A stretch of DNA of 64,000 nt, taken from the NCBI GenBank assembly GCA_012934845.2, contig WNNJ02001130.1, forward strand, positions 1 to 64,000. Direction: 5' to 3'. How positions within the stretch are numbered: the first letter of the stretch is position 1; each line of letters starts with the position of its first letter. Position numbers and translations under genes: made by a program. The notes under the pieces are model-generated. The model was not told where the DNA came from and made no database searches. It saw only the letters and a list, made by a program, of their open reading frames with translations. Below are positions 1 through 11,245 of the stretch, in pieces. This DNA comes from Pomphorhynchus laevis. Taxonomy: Eukaryota > Acanthocephala > Palaeacanthocephala > Echinorhynchida > Pomphorhynchidae.

Positions 1-299
1 ATATGAAATCAATGTTTTTCTTTGAGAATTCAATTAAAATCTGCTTGTGCACTTGTTTCAGAGAAAGCACTGCTGTCTATAACAATAATGGTTACCTGCA
101 AACAGCCCCATTGGTTGATTAAGTTCGTTGAATAAGTTATTATAGAGACATAAACTAAGTAAGCACAATTCTTGTACAGTCGGAAACAGAACAATTAAAA
201 AAAGAGACAGGAAAGAGAAATCAAAACAGAAAATCAGGTAGAATTGGTCCTGAGTCGTTTTTTGAAAATTTATGCAGTTGTTGTGAATGCGACATATGC

Positions 300-1445
300 A
301 GGCAAGCTGTTCCACGTTTCGTTAAACTGTTGCTGATTATAGCGTAACTCGTCTTAGAACGTATTCTACCTTTAAAGGAAAAATGATGACCTCGAAGAAC
401 ATATGAGTTCCTTAGATTAAAGATATGTCGACAAGAGTACTTTGTATCGGACAGAGACCGCTACGACGAAAACCAAATCAACTTCTCTTGGCTTAAATTC
501 TACTAATTGGACCCCTAAAATTTTGAATCTATCAAGATATTTAACATTTTGTAACGATAGTACAAGATGATTGGCTTTCCTCAGAACTTACTCCTATAGG
601 TCCAATTCACCTTTTTAGTTGGGGGTATGTCACTGGAAAGGCGTACAGTATGTGATTGAGTATAACTGTATTGAAAATAATGCGGAAGCATTTAGCGTCA
701 ATAGTACCGATGGATCTACGCAGTATACCTAGTAGGCAACTGGCTTGAAGTGTAACTAAGGTAATTACGTGATTTGAGGTCACTAGATACGATGATGCCT
801 AAATCAGTCGTTTTGATGCAGTTTTGATTGTTACACGTCTATAGAGTATGAAGGAACATGTTTAGCAGATTTAAGGTGAAGATGTATACATTTGTCTGGA
901 TTACGCAGTAAGCATTTATAACGTAAGAAATATTACGTAAGAGGTATCATTTATTCTTGTAAGATGTCAGTGTCTGTTATGTCGACTGCTGTCCACCACA
1001 TTTTATAGTCAATTTGTATTCAAACTGAGTAGCTATTAGATAATACACCAGGAAGATCGTTTATATAAACATTAAGCAGCAAGGTACTTAGAACGGAACC
1101 TTGAGGGACTTTCTTTGAAAATGGAGCCAATGTTGACATATATTCATGATTTTTACAGCGGTAATGCGATTAGTGAGGAATAAACGGATCCACTCTAGAA
1201 GTGAACCACTAACACCACATTTGTTAGATCGTCAAGATGAACACTCTGAACTACTTTATTGAACGCATTTGACAAATCTAAGAAAATGACATCAATATTT
1301 GAGTTTGTTTGCCTTGCGATAGTCCAACTATTACGGACAGTAATTTGATTAGTTGCTGTAGAACGACCCGGTTTAAATTTGTGTTACTTGTTGCAGATAA
1401 TGATATTATGTTCGAGGTGATGTCATAGAGATTACGTAACAGTGC
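300..1445 (-). mobile_element. CR1/jockey-like LINE, reverse-transcriptase and C-terminal part, decayed
   Basis: Minus-strand reading shows non-LTR reverse-transcriptase blocks. FLDLSNAFNKV lies near 1,240-1,290 and PQGSVLSTLLLNVYINDLP near 1,045-1,105, the usual spacing between the palm aspartate block and the PQGS block. Weak C-terminal similarity continues to about 300. The frame is broken many times and no complete ORF remains; a clear YADD box is not seen. CR1 and jockey lineages share these blocks, so the exact clade is an inference. It is a 5'-truncated or fragmented LINE copy, not a host gene. Confidence 0.7.
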
Positions 1446-1470
1446 GCTCCATTATTGGAGCGCACTGTTA
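1438..1470. repeat. Short perfect hairpin
   Basis: Two 14-base complementary arms (AACAGTGCGCTCCA and its reverse complement) flank a 4-base loop at the upstream edge of the LINE fragment. It may be a terminal structure of a repeat; nothing else supports a function. Confidence 0.6.
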
Positions 1471-1899
1471 TATCGTGTATGCCATGTCGTTATTTCGTGT
1501 ATGCCATGTGAGGGTGCATGAGGATATATGAGGATCCCATCGGCGTATTGCATGACGTTCAATGAGTAAGGTTTGTTAAACGGGGAGAGATCGCAAAGCA
1601 GAAGAGATAAAATAGGGGACCTAAGATATTGAACCTTTATTTAGAACCCATGTTAGACAGGCTTTACTCAAATATCTATAATACAAATACGGTAAGGTTC
1701 ATATGTTTTCAATAAGTAATGTGTTATGACATTCACCCCTCCACATAGTCGCGAAGGTATGTTGGAGGATTTCAAGATCTTCTACTTCTGTAAATATCTT
1801 ACTTTGGATCTTGCGTTGTCATGCACGAAGAGGTGCTGATCCTGTTCGTTATTATTTTCTCTCTCGTTTTTGTTTGATGCAGATTTTTCGTCTGTCATA

Positions 1900-2790
1900 G
1901 TGTCGATCGTTTGAGGCGAATGTGTATCCTTATTAATGTGTTTAGTATTAGTTTTGTCATTTGCCGGTCGAGCTAGATGACGTGTAAAAATATAAGTTTA
2001 TCGTCCATCATTTAATCTGACTCTAGCATAATGTGGATTACCGAACAATAGTGACGCTTATTTGACAAGCGACTCAAATTTGTTCAACTTGTTAAAGCTT
2101 ATTATAAGAACAGTTTCACTTGGAGTATACCAATCGGGCAATTGAAAATCGTCAACTGATTCGCGAGGGAAACTGAACAAACGACTATAAGGAGTTTTAT
2201 TTGTGCTTACACAAAGGAGCGATCGGATAGCATTGAGACTTTCTGCTAGGACTTGATGACAACAGTGTGTTTGAAGATCCAGTTAACCGAAGTGCAATTG
2301 TTTTCCATAGTGTTCCGTTTAAGCGTTCCACTTGGCGTTCCCTATAGGATTGTAAGAAGTTGAATGCGTTAGCACAATTCTAAAGACAGACACAAATGTA
2401 AGGAAATGTTTAGATAAAAAGGAGGACCATTGTCACAATGTACATTCTCTGGATATCCCAATATGTTGAAGATCTGAACCAAGCATTCATTGGCGATCGC
2501 GGAAAATGTATTTGCACACGCAAAAGCAAATGGAAACCGGTTGTATTCATCTATTACCATACGTAAATAACGATTCCCATTATGATATTTAATGTTTTAT
2601 TTCTTCAAAGGCATTCACAGCCTGTTCACCAGGAGGAAAACACGTGGATATCAAAGGTCGAATCAACTGAGAAAAATTGTGAATCCATGTGGATTAATAC
2701 GCAAACATTCCTACAACCTGTTTAAGAGCCGCGTGATCATTCGGAAACGTAAATGATCTGTTCGGCGCAGTTACATATCAAACAGCAAAC
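1900..2790 (-). mobile_element. Ty3/gypsy retrotransposon relic (RNase H to integrase region)
   Basis: The minus strand carries a fossil of a Ty3/gypsy pol. It has an RT/RNase H connection block of the type found just after the reverse transcriptase (about 2,600-2,790), an integrase core stretch with VIDEYNRFPFAFA (about 2,370-2,560), and a C-terminal integrase tail near 1,960-2,150. It is broken in several places, and no terminal repeats were recognised for it. It appears old. Confidence 0.7.
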
Positions 2791-3668
2791 CCTTACATAC
2801 GGGTTCAAAGCAAGTGGTCTTACAACCTTTGATATTTTCTAATTTTGCCGTCGATTTATATTTAGTAAGGTTTTAACTTTATTCTTTTATAAAGAAGTTA
2901 AATAACAAATAAATCTAAACCATTACATAACAAATAAATCTAAGAGCATATATCACCAAAGTGAACGGTGCATCTGACTCTACGCTAGTTTTTAAAATTC
3001 TATCAATTTATTATAGAATGTCAGGTGCAAGTCGTTGCATATAGCACTACTAAGGCAGTCATTGCAGCCTAGCACTTCTAAGGACATTGTATTAAAGCAA
3101 CGGCAGAAACTGAAACGATATTGATATACGAATCGTTCATCCAATTTTATTAAGCAAAGTTATGCATTGTTTGTACGGATATTTCGTCTTATTACGAAAG
3201 CTGCGCCTAAAGCAAAGTTTTCAATTTAACGCACATTCCCCTTTCGTATCTTCACCGATCACTAGGAAATGGCCGAAAGAAAGTGTTCTCTTATATAGAC
3301 GATCGAAATGAATTTCCATAAACCTCTATTCTACGAGCCTAAGATATAAAATTAGAAACTGATTTAACCCCAAGAATCTCGTAATAAAGTTGCGGATTCT
3401 TTATATTGGAAAAACTGTGAGAGATGAGGATTTTTGCTGAAATGCTCAGGAAAATCCGTTTTGGTGGGGTTTTATGATGAACACTTTAATATTAACTTTT
3501 AATTAAGTAAAATTACTATTCAGTGAAATCAAAGTTGAGATCTACGTGATAATTCTGATAAATATTTGTTTTTGACGATTTCTGATTTGATGATATTACT
3601 TGATCAACGTATTTATAGATATTTTATTTAATATTAGCTGCAACAAATATTTCTTTCTCCCGATTTAG
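2791..3668. other. AT-rich intergenic/intronic stretch
   Basis: No coding region is supported here. There is a short direct duplication of CATAACAAATAAATCTAA near 2,900-2,945. The stretch ends at the first LRR exon. Confidence 0.5.
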
Positions 3669-3740
3669 AGATTTATCTCACAATCGCATTGACCGCATTC
3701 CCAATGGTTTCTTAAGCAGCAAACACACCATTTCACACGT
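3669..3740 (+). CDS. LRR exon 1 (72 bp)
   Basis: A 72-bp exon between a TTTAG acceptor and a GTAAGT donor. It starts with one base of a split codon and ends with two (GT). The translation begins DLSHNRIDRIPNGFL, a textbook LRR start (xLSxNxI). The reading frame is phase 2 at both ends, as in all the other LRR exons here. Part of a putative multi-exon LRR gene; the gene's start is not seen. Confidence 0.85.
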
Positions 3741-3959
3741 GTAAGTCAAGTTTATTATTTTGTGTCTCCATTGTTTTATTAATTTTACATTGAAGATGCA
3801 AAATCAAAACAAATTAATTATTTTAACTATCACTTAATCAAATTATTATCCATTTTTTCAATTGATTACCTTTTAGTTTAAACTATTAAAAATTTTATGT
3901 ACTTTTTATAATTTTTGTTTGGCAATTTTGGTTAGTACGTTTTATAATTTTTGTTTGGC

Positions 3960-5350
3960 AAATTTCGGGAGGTGCTTCCGCCTTAAGGCTTCTATCTGGT
4001 AGAGATGTGGATGTTATTTTCCTTAAGGAGACTCGGTATATCCGTCTTCCACAGGACATTACTAGATTTACATTAAATCATATAATCGCCCACTTTACTC
4101 AGTATATAACCCCTCTTCACTCCTCTTCTTTTCAAGGTCTTCTAACCGTAGTTAAAAGCTACTTAAGGTTCTCCCTCTTATTAAACTACTTGTGTCCAGC
4201 CCTTTCTTGTTTATTTATACCACTAGTTAAGAACGGTAAACGAATCAGCATAGCCAATGTCTATATCAGGCCGGTGAAGATTCACAATAATCGTGACATC
4301 CTGCACCGAATTGTAGGTAGTGACTACGACATGTTACTCGGTGACTTCAACGACAGAACTGGTCGTTGGATTAGGGCAGAACTCTGCAGAGCCAGGAACG
4401 ACTATCTTATACATAAACCAAATACCGCCAACTTTCATTTCTCTACAACAAATTCACTCCTCGATATATTACTGATTCATATGATTTGGTTGTTAAATCC
4501 ATCTGCACTGAACAGTCGCCGCAACAGCTGACCACCTCTCATGGCTAAATTCGTTGGATGTTAGAGGAAGATACGTTGTTGAGGAGAGGGTTCCACTTTG
4601 ATCCCGTCAGGGTGACCTTCTTTCAGGCAGCTATCCAACTCTTCCCCCGTATTGGGAATGAGAGTTTGACCGAATTTAATTCCTACTTCTCTTCGCAAGC
4701 TACCGGGGTCCTTTCTACTACCTTTAAAAATAGCATTTACGATCTCGCTCCAACAAGATTCAAGGTCCTAGTAAAGATGATACACATTCCCAACTTCTCT
4801 GCTTCCTTCAGGCAGGTTCTCTCGAATGAATACTGGAGTTATAGTATAGTCTCCAACTGAGTAGGGACAGGACGAGTACTTTTCGTCTTAACGACTCTCA
4901 GCCTTCCATCTTGAGAATATTCAAGAAAGATAAGTTTGTCTGAGGCGGGAGAAGGTATCGGTTTGGATTGATAGCGTAGGCCTTGATAAAGTTTTGAGGA
5001 GTCACTAACCCTACATACTTATGGAGCTAGGCTTTCTTCCCCAGCAAATCCCGACTTCGAGTGACTTAAAGAGCAGGAACATATTTGTTACGGATATCTA
5101 TAACTCCTGTGGCCCACTTCCGGACACCTCCAAATCTGTCGATCTACTCTCTTCTCGAGTCTGTCAGCTTTTGACAGCCGATCAAAGAAGAGAAGTGGCC
5201 GTCACAATGCTTTTAGCCTCACCATCCGATGAGGCTAAATACATACTTAGGAATTTGATGACAATTAAAAACGATTTGTCTGTTTCAAATGGTGGAAAAT
5301 TAATCTTTTTACATTTCGTTTTTAAGATTCCTCAAAATCGTAGTTTTTGA
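3960..5350 (+). mobile_element. LINE 5' part with AP-endonuclease domain, decayed
   Basis: The frame 4,007-4,531 reads as an apurinic-endonuclease domain of a LINE ORF2: DVIFLKETR (metal-binding E), IANVYIRP, then MLLGDFNDRTGRW (the GDFN block), and FSTTNSLLDILL near its end. A broken linker follows (4,558-4,860). A further open stretch at 5,021-5,350 (PDTSKSVDLLSSRV onward) has no family I recognise and may be the same element. No reverse-transcriptase block follows, so the copy is 3'-incomplete. It lies between LRR exons 1 and 2. Confidence 0.65.
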
Positions 5351-5940
5351 TTAAAAAAATATATAACTGATTTTAAAATTGGCACTTATACCGTGTCTAA
5401 AATTAATTTTTCAAAATATTTTGACTTAAAAGACTTTTAATATTTTATTATCAAAAATATGCTTTGTAAATCAAAGTTATTTCGTTTTTACGTGTGCTAA
5501 AAGAAAATTATAAATTTCAAATTTGATATAATATACTCTTATTGTATGTTATTTACATCTTTGACACTAACCGCAGTGAACTAAAATATATTAGGAATGA
5601 TCCTGTCAAGAATCATTGTCTACGTTATGACTATTTAAGTAAATTTGTTTTAAACAAATAATATATTCAATTATTTGAAAAACTAAAATTCAATCTCAAT
5701 TAAACAATTCGAATAGAAACAAATTTCAAGTTACAATCGATAATTGTTTGCTACATCAAATCATTTTACTTTTGCAGTGTTTTGTATTTTTTATTTCTTG
5801 TCAATTGATTCCGGTAATGTTTATATCTAAATTAGGAAATACGCAAATTTGTTTGATATAAATTACGATAATGTAAAAAAGCATTCGATATAGTTTACGT
5901 CAATCATTGTTAAGCTAACAAATAAAAAATTTTAATTTAG

Positions 5941-6012
5941 AAATTTGTCTTTCAACATGATTACTGCAGTACACCTCACAGATTTTTATAATATGTTGGG
6001 ACTTCAAGATAT
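5941..6012 (+). CDS. LRR exon 2 (72 bp)
   Basis: TTTAG acceptor, GTATGT donor, 72 bp, phase 2. The translation begins NLSFNMITAVHL and ends LGLQDM: L at position 2, N at 5 and I at 7 of the repeat. It ends in AT, so the junction codon is ATN. Confidence 0.85.
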
Positions 6013-6299
6013 GTATGTAATTTGTTCTCTACTTTTATTTTCGAGTATCAATTTCAGATTTTAATTTGGGATAATTAGTTTATCTAATCGAAATCTTATG
6101 ATTTTAATTAAAATCATAATCAGTTAGTTAATTATTTTAATTATAGCTAACTAAGTATCATTTTTTTAAATCATATATTAAATCAATTGCCATGATAAAC
6201 TATGTCCATGATATAAAGGATTTTGTTCTTCATTTAGACAAATAAATCGATTTATTCTTTCGGAGTAGCATTTGCATTCTTTTAACTTGTAAAAACAAC

Positions 6300-6812
6300 T
6301 AGCGGTATCGAAGTCTACCTCAAGGTCCCTTTCCAGAGAGTCCGGCCTAAAAAACTCTTCGAAAAAGATGATCCATAGACATCCTCAAAACGTGTCCTGG
6401 CCACCTCAGCTGACTTTCTTCGATGTAGAGAAGCGGCGACTTAACTCTGAGTTCATCCGGATGACCGAATTCCTAACCGTATCTCTAAGGCTAAAATCGA
6501 CCACACCGCGAAGGAACTCATTTCGGTCGACTTTATCCGAGATATTATCCTTTCGGTCATAACCCAAAGCTCATGACCATAGGTTAGGATAGAAACAAAG
6601 ATTGCGTAGTAAACCGAAAACTTCGACCGAAGACTCAACTCCCGCTTCACTACGACATACCTGTACAACGAAGCATCGCTGCGTTAGCTGTACAAATCCA
6701 CATTTTAATCTCCTTGATCTTCCTGCGTCCCTCATGAACAATACCCCAAGATACTTAAAATCCTTCACATTAGGAAGAACCTTTTCTCCAATCCGGATTG
6801 ACATAGACACCT
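6300..6812 (-). mobile_element. LINE reverse-transcriptase C-terminal fragment
   Basis: Minus-strand frames read VLPNVKDFKYLGVLF and, in another frame, VVVKRELSLRSKFSVYY followed by ILTYGHELWVMTERI. This is the thumb region after the RT palm, as found in Rex1/Babar-like and related LINEs. The piece is frameshifted and truncated at both ends. Clade assignment is an inference. Confidence 0.65.
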
Positions 6813-7013
6813 AAATCCGAGATTAAAGCTTGTATTGCATATTATGTTTTACGATTTAGCACATAGCAGCTGACAATGGTCCGTATAACTAGCACATACT
6901 CTACGAATTGAACATTTATTTGTTTCAAAGTCGCTTTTATAACTTTTATACTTGAACATATTATAGTGTTATATCCTTGCGAAGTTATTTGATGTTTACA
7001 TTTTCTGTAATAG

Positions 7014-7085
7014 GAGGTTATTTGGCAATCCAATTACCGAGATACCGTCCGGCTTTTTGAACTTATCATCTCAGCTCAAATCATT
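7014..7085 (+). CDS. LRR exon 3 (72 bp)
   Basis: TAG acceptor at 7,012-7,013 and GTGAGT donor; 72 bp, phase 2. It begins RLFGNPITEIPSGFL and ends LKSL. The NPITEIPSGFL segment is a strong LRR second-half motif. Confidence 0.85.
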
Positions 7086-7758
7086 GTGAGTAAATTGATT
7101 GACGAGAATTGAATTTATAGCAAAAGTAAGAAATAAATTTAGTCTCGTTTAGTACTGATAGATTAAATATAGACTCAATTGGTCTATATTGATATTATTA
7201 GTCATTTAAAATTACCATTTTTAAATTAAATACCATCAATATTCTTGTTTTTTTCGATAAGAAATCAAATGTTATTTAAAGTAAGGTATGCTTTATAACT
7301 TGTTGATTTTATATAATGCTTCAAAATATGACAATCTAACAACAATTATCTCAATGCAAATAGTCCAAGTTTTCAATTACCATATCGCAAATGTAATATA
7401 TTTCGTTTACATGAACGCTTTCAAGCTTAGAATACAAACTATCTATGATAGTCGCTGCTGTAAAAGGAACACTGCTCGTAGTTTCTTTGACATCATCTTC
7501 ACCCATTCGATCAATTCCTCCGGTACTTCTCTGCATCTCAGGGCGTACCATAAGAGCTAGTGATAGTCTCTAAATATAAATTATTAATTGTATATTGAGT
7601 TCGATAAAGCTTTGTAACGCCATATCTGTAAATGTTTCATCGATAATATCTTAGTATAACTCTATCAATAATATTAAGCTGAATCGTTTTAGCTTCGGCA
7701 CAAATAATTTGTGTTATAATTGATGTTTTTAATGAAAATATAATACATCGTATGTTTT

Positions 7759-7891
7759 CATTGTATGTTTTTCATAGTTTGTTTTTCATAGTTTGTTTTT
7801 CATAGTTTGTTTTTCATAGTTTGTTTTTCATAGTTTGTTTTTCATAGTTTGTTTTTCATAGTTTGTTTTTCATAGTTTGTTTTTCATAGTC
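7759..7891. repeat. 14-bp tandem array (CATAGTTTGTTTTT), about 9-10 units
   Basis: Nearly perfect head-to-tail copies of CATAGTTTGTTTTT, with slightly diverged edge units. The array lies just upstream of the Naiad-type element. It is a minisatellite with no visible coding role. Confidence 0.9.
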
Positions 7892-7964
7892 TGTTATTTA
7901 TTAATTATATCTGTTATTTAAAATTGACTTTTATGACTTTTTTATGTATAATATGTAATATTAT

Positions 7965-8165
7965 AATACGTAAGTACTAATGAACAATAGAAAAATACTA
8001 ATGGAAAAGTACTAATGGAATACTAATGGAAAAGTATAAAAATACTAATGAATACTATTTTTATACTTTTATACTAAAAGTATAAAAATACTTATACTTT
8101 TCCATTAGTATAAAAATACTAATGGAAAAGTACTAATGGAAAAATACGTAAGTACTAATGATTTC
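7965..8165. repeat. Irregular GTACTAATGG / ATACTAATGG array with an internal inverted stretch
   Basis: About ten imperfect copies of AGTACTAATGGAAAA or its ATACTAATGG variant, with a central inverted section (ATTAGTATAAAAATAC). The first ATG of the following Naiad-type frame lies inside this array, so the repeats may be part of the element's 5' region. Confidence 0.75.
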
Positions 8166-10835
8166 AATTTTAGATCTTTTAAATGTAACAGAAAAAATTG
8201 TATAGTTTGTGATGTTATAAATAATAATAATTGTATCGTAAGTAATACGACAAACAAATGTTTTTCATTAAATATTAATAATAATTGTAACTGCAATACC
8301 GCAGGTGTAGTGTATCTAATACAATGCACATGTGGATTGCAATATATAGGAAAAACATATCAAATGTTAAAAACTAGGTTTAGGCAACACATATATAATA
8401 TACAGCATAATAGTCAAACTATATTTCATAAACATATGAGATTAATAGGACATGATATTAAAAACTGTAAATTATTTATTTTAGAACATATTATCGAAGA
8501 AAACATTTCTATATTAAATCAAAAACTATTAGAAAAAGAAGATTTTTGGATTAAAACGCTTAATTCCATGTACCCATTAGGATTGAATGACGTGGTACAA
8601 GGAATTGGCAGAAGTAGTATAATACATAATAAACAACTATATTATAATAATCCGGTTAAACGCAAACCAAGAAGTCATGGTGATAAAAGGAATAGGAAAA
8701 ATAGAGTTAAAAATATTAAAAAAGATATGTATATAAATGAACAATTAGAAATATTAAAACAACTTTTAAGTGATAATAAGCTAAAAGATCTTTATGTAAA
8801 TATAAGAAGTTTTTCTAAAGATATCATATGTTCAATAAATCAAAAATTAATTAACGACTATGATAGGCTAAGTTGTATAATAGACAGTTATTGTAATACA
8901 AAATACTATAATCGTACAATAAATGTAAATAATAACAATAGAAAATATACATTAACCATAAACTTCATTAATAAATGTATAGATAACATAAATATAGCCG
9001 GACTTTTAAATAATTCTAAAAGTAAAGAAATAATAGGGTCAGATTTAAGTAAATATATTCCTAAAATAAGGTATAAACTCCTACCACCATTAGGACGAAA
9101 AATTTGTAATTATAATAAAGAATTAAAATTAATATGTAACGATAATATTAGAAACATAATGGAAACAGAATGCAATTGTAAAAGTCTTAGTTTTGATAAA
9201 ATAAATGAACATATATGTACCCATAATCTAGAATTAATTGAAAATTGTGAATTAAGAAAGCTGCTATCGAAAGGGTATAAATATAGATTAAATAACAACA
9301 ACGACAAAAATAAAATATACAGTTCGTTATATAATAACTTAAATGATTACTTTAGTAAGCTGATTAATAGTGAAAGCTCGAATATATCTAAGATAAAAAT
9401 TTGGAAAGATTATATATTTGATAAAATTAAAAATAAAATGAAAATAACAAACAATTATAAAAGGAAAGATAAAATTAATAAAGATATGTATAAAGAACTT
9501 ACTAAATTAAAGGATAACTATATAATAACAACTATTGATAAAGCTAGTAATAACTTTGTCTTCATATGCAAAAAGCTTTATTATGATATACTAATGAAAG
9601 AGGTTAATTCTAATGATTTAAATGTAAATCCAGCATATGAACGTAGTGAGTTGAGTTTAGAATCAATTATTACAAGTCACTGTTCTATAATGGATAAAAA
9701 GGGTATAAAGGTTGAATTAGATAATAAAACTATACCTATATTATATTGGAATCCAAAATTACATAAAAATCCAATAAAACCTAGGTTCATATGTAGTGCG
9801 TTTAAATGTACATTAAAACCACTTTCTGTTTATATGAATAAAATACTTAAAGTAATTAAAGCACATTTTAAAAAATATTGCAAGGTAATCGAAATTAATA
9901 CTGGTATAAAACACTATTTCAGTATTAATTCTACAAAAGAATTTTTAGAACAGACAAAAGGAATAAATTTTCAAAATATAAATACATACGATTTTAGTAC
10001 GCTTTATACAAATCTAGATTTAGTAGATATTAAAGAAGCGTTAGTAAAATTAATTAATCTTATATTCGGAAAAAGATATACATATATATGTTATAATAAT
10101 TATAACGCCTATCTAACAAAAATTAAACCATCAAATAAATATAAATATATGGATAAAATTGAATTAATAGAATCCTTAAATATTTTGATAAATCAAAATT
10201 ATTTAAAAGTAGGGACATCTATATTTAGACAAGTAAAAGGTGTTCCAATGGGTGGTAATAGTAGCCCAATTATAGCTGACTTGTTTTTAAGCTTTATAGA
10301 ATATGAATTTGTTCATAACTGTGTAAAAACTAAATCTAAACAATATAAATATATGAAATATATGTTTCGATACATTGATGATATATGTGTATTTAATTCT
10401 AATAATTTTTATTCAATTAGTGAGCACATTTATCCAGAAAGCCTTATTCTTAACAAAACCAATATTAATGATAAAGAAGGTGTATATCTAGATATGAACA
10501 TTAAATTAACATTAACTAAAACTACTATTAATTTATATCGTAAAGATGACATATTTAAATTTACAAGAAACATATTTTTGCATGAGCATTCATGCATACC
10601 ATATAATATAAAATATAATACATTAAATAATGAAATTTTAAGAATTGCAACAATATGTAATGATATTGGCTTTCTTAAAAATCATTTAAATAATTTAATA
10701 GATACATATTTTAAACTAGGTTACTATAAAAATAACATCAAGCAGAAAATAGTAAAATATATAAATCAACACAATAATATAAAGAATAAATTTAAACTCT
10801 TAAGTGGCAAATTTTTATGGATGAATAATAAATAA
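8136..10835 (+). CDS. GIY-YIG endonuclease / reverse transcriptase of a Naiad-type Penelope-like element (899 aa)
   Basis: This protein would nick target DNA and reverse-transcribe the element RNA. Residues about 17-25 form a Cys cluster (C-x4-C-x2-C). A GIY-YIG nuclease follows, with GVVYLIQCTCGLQYIGKT at about 57-74 and the expected Arg at about 81 (TRFRQH). The RT follows: YDFSTLYTNLD near 618, GVPMGGNSSPI near 701, and the catalytic FRYIDDICVF near 745. The C-terminus is basic and Asn/Lys-rich. The endonuclease-first order is the permuted Naiad arrangement, not the classical Penelope order. The first Met lies in an upstream repeat array; homology with the copy at 25.3 kb begins only near residue 14, so the true start is uncertain. 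The frame shows no breaks. Known: family roles. Inferred: that this copy is active. Confidence 0.9.
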   Translation: MEKYVSTNDFNFRSFKCNRKNCIVCDVINNNNCIVSNTTNKCFSLNINNNCNCNTAGVVYLIQCTCGLQYIGKTYQMLKTRFRQHIYNIQHNSQTIFHKHMRLIGHDIKNCKLFILEHIIEENISILNQKLLEKEDFWIKTLNSMYPLGLNDVVQGIGRSSIIHNKQLYYNNPVKRKPRSHGDKRNRKNRVKNIKKDMYINEQLEILKQLLSDNKLKDLYVNIRSFSKDIICSINQKLINDYDRLSCIIDSYCNTKYYNRTINVNNNNRKYTLTINFINKCIDNINIAGLLNNSKSKEIIGSDLSKYIPKIRYKLLPPLGRKICNYNKELKLICNDNIRNIMETECNCKSLSFDKINEHICTHNLELIENCELRKLLSKGYKYRLNNNNDKNKIYSSLYNNLNDYFSKLINSESSNISKIKIWKDYIFDKIKNKMKITNNYKRKDKINKDMYKELTKLKDNYIITTIDKASNNFVFICKKLYYDILMKEVNSNDLNVNPAYERSELSLESIITSHCSIMDKKGIKVELDNKTIPILYWNPKLHKNPIKPRFICSAFKCTLKPLSVYMNKILKVIKAHFKKYCKVIEINTGIKHYFSINSTKEFLEQTKGINFQNINTYDFSTLYTNLDLVDIKEALVKLINLIFGKRYTYICYNNYNAYLTKIKPSNKYKYMDKIELIESLNILINQNYLKVGTSIFRQVKGVPMGGNSSPIIADLFLSFIEYEFVHNCVKTKSKQYKYMKYMFRYIDDICVFNSNNFYSISEHIYPESLILNKTNINDKEGVYLDMNIKLTLTKTTINLYRKDDIFKFTRNIFLHEHSCIPYNIKYNTLNNEILRIATICNDIGFLKNHLNNLIDTYFKLGYYKNNIKQKIVKYINQHNNIKNKFKLLSGKFLWMNNK

Positions 10836-10894
10836 TATACTTTGCATTAGAATAAGATACTAGATAGTTATTTCAGAGGAAATACATCATTAGC

Positions 10895-10985
10895 ATGTAT
10901 TTGGCCCCGCTGCTATGTTGGGTAGAGGAGTTAGGGGCCGAAACCTGATAGCATAGCAGTTCCTCCTGATGACCTCTAATTCTTA
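10895..10985 (+). other. Structured 3' UTR of the Naiad-type element
   Basis: Interleaved inverted repeats are visible: GGCCCC (10,903) with GGGGCC (10,934), CTGCTATG (10,910) with CATAGCAG (10,952), and AGAGG (10,924) with CCTCT (10,973). Together they would make a pseudoknot-like fold. The block CCGAAACCTGATAGC is kept in other copies (24.35, 41.57 and, reversed, 46.1 kb). A role in RT template recognition or self-cleavage is only a hypothesis. Confidence 0.6.
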
Positions 10986-11044
10986 TTCTGATACAACGCC
11001 TGTTATTTATTAGTCAATTCATAAAAATGACGTTTATTTTAAAT

Positions 11045-11075
<31 letters not shown>

Positions 11076-11245
11076 ACTTGATTAAAATTATAGAAAATCT
11101 AAAAACAATTATTAATTTTATTATTTAATTATTAAATTTTGATTTAGCATTATTATGTTTTGTTTATTTTATAATTATATAACAATACGTAGACTCAGTT
11201 AGCTGATTTAATTATCTATTAATAATATTATTATAATATTATTAA

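Larger units (their letters stand above)
8100..11210 (+). mobile_element. Naiad-type Penelope-like retroelement, apparently complete
   Basis: A long open frame (8,136-10,835) is followed by an AT-rich 3' region that ends near ...GACTCAGTTAGCTGATT. The same 3' region recurs on the minus strand at 45,850-46,200 and 55,045-55,270, which fixes the 3' end of the family. Penelope-like elements with the GIY-YIG endonuclease placed before the RT are known as the Naiad/Chlamys group in algae, protists and invertebrates. This copy looks young, since its frame is unbroken. Confidence 0.85.

Noticed and set aside
58-315. 85-codon minus-strand frame
   Set aside because: Composition-driven hydrophobic reading at the end of a decayed LINE; no motif.
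3214-3285. 72-bp open stretch (KVFNLTHIPL) upstream of LRR exon 1
   Set aside because: Weak GTTCTC donor and the Asn is out of register with the LRR consensus.
6842-7033. Minus-strand 63-codon frame
   Set aside because: Overlaps a supported LRR exon on the other strand and has no recognisable domain.
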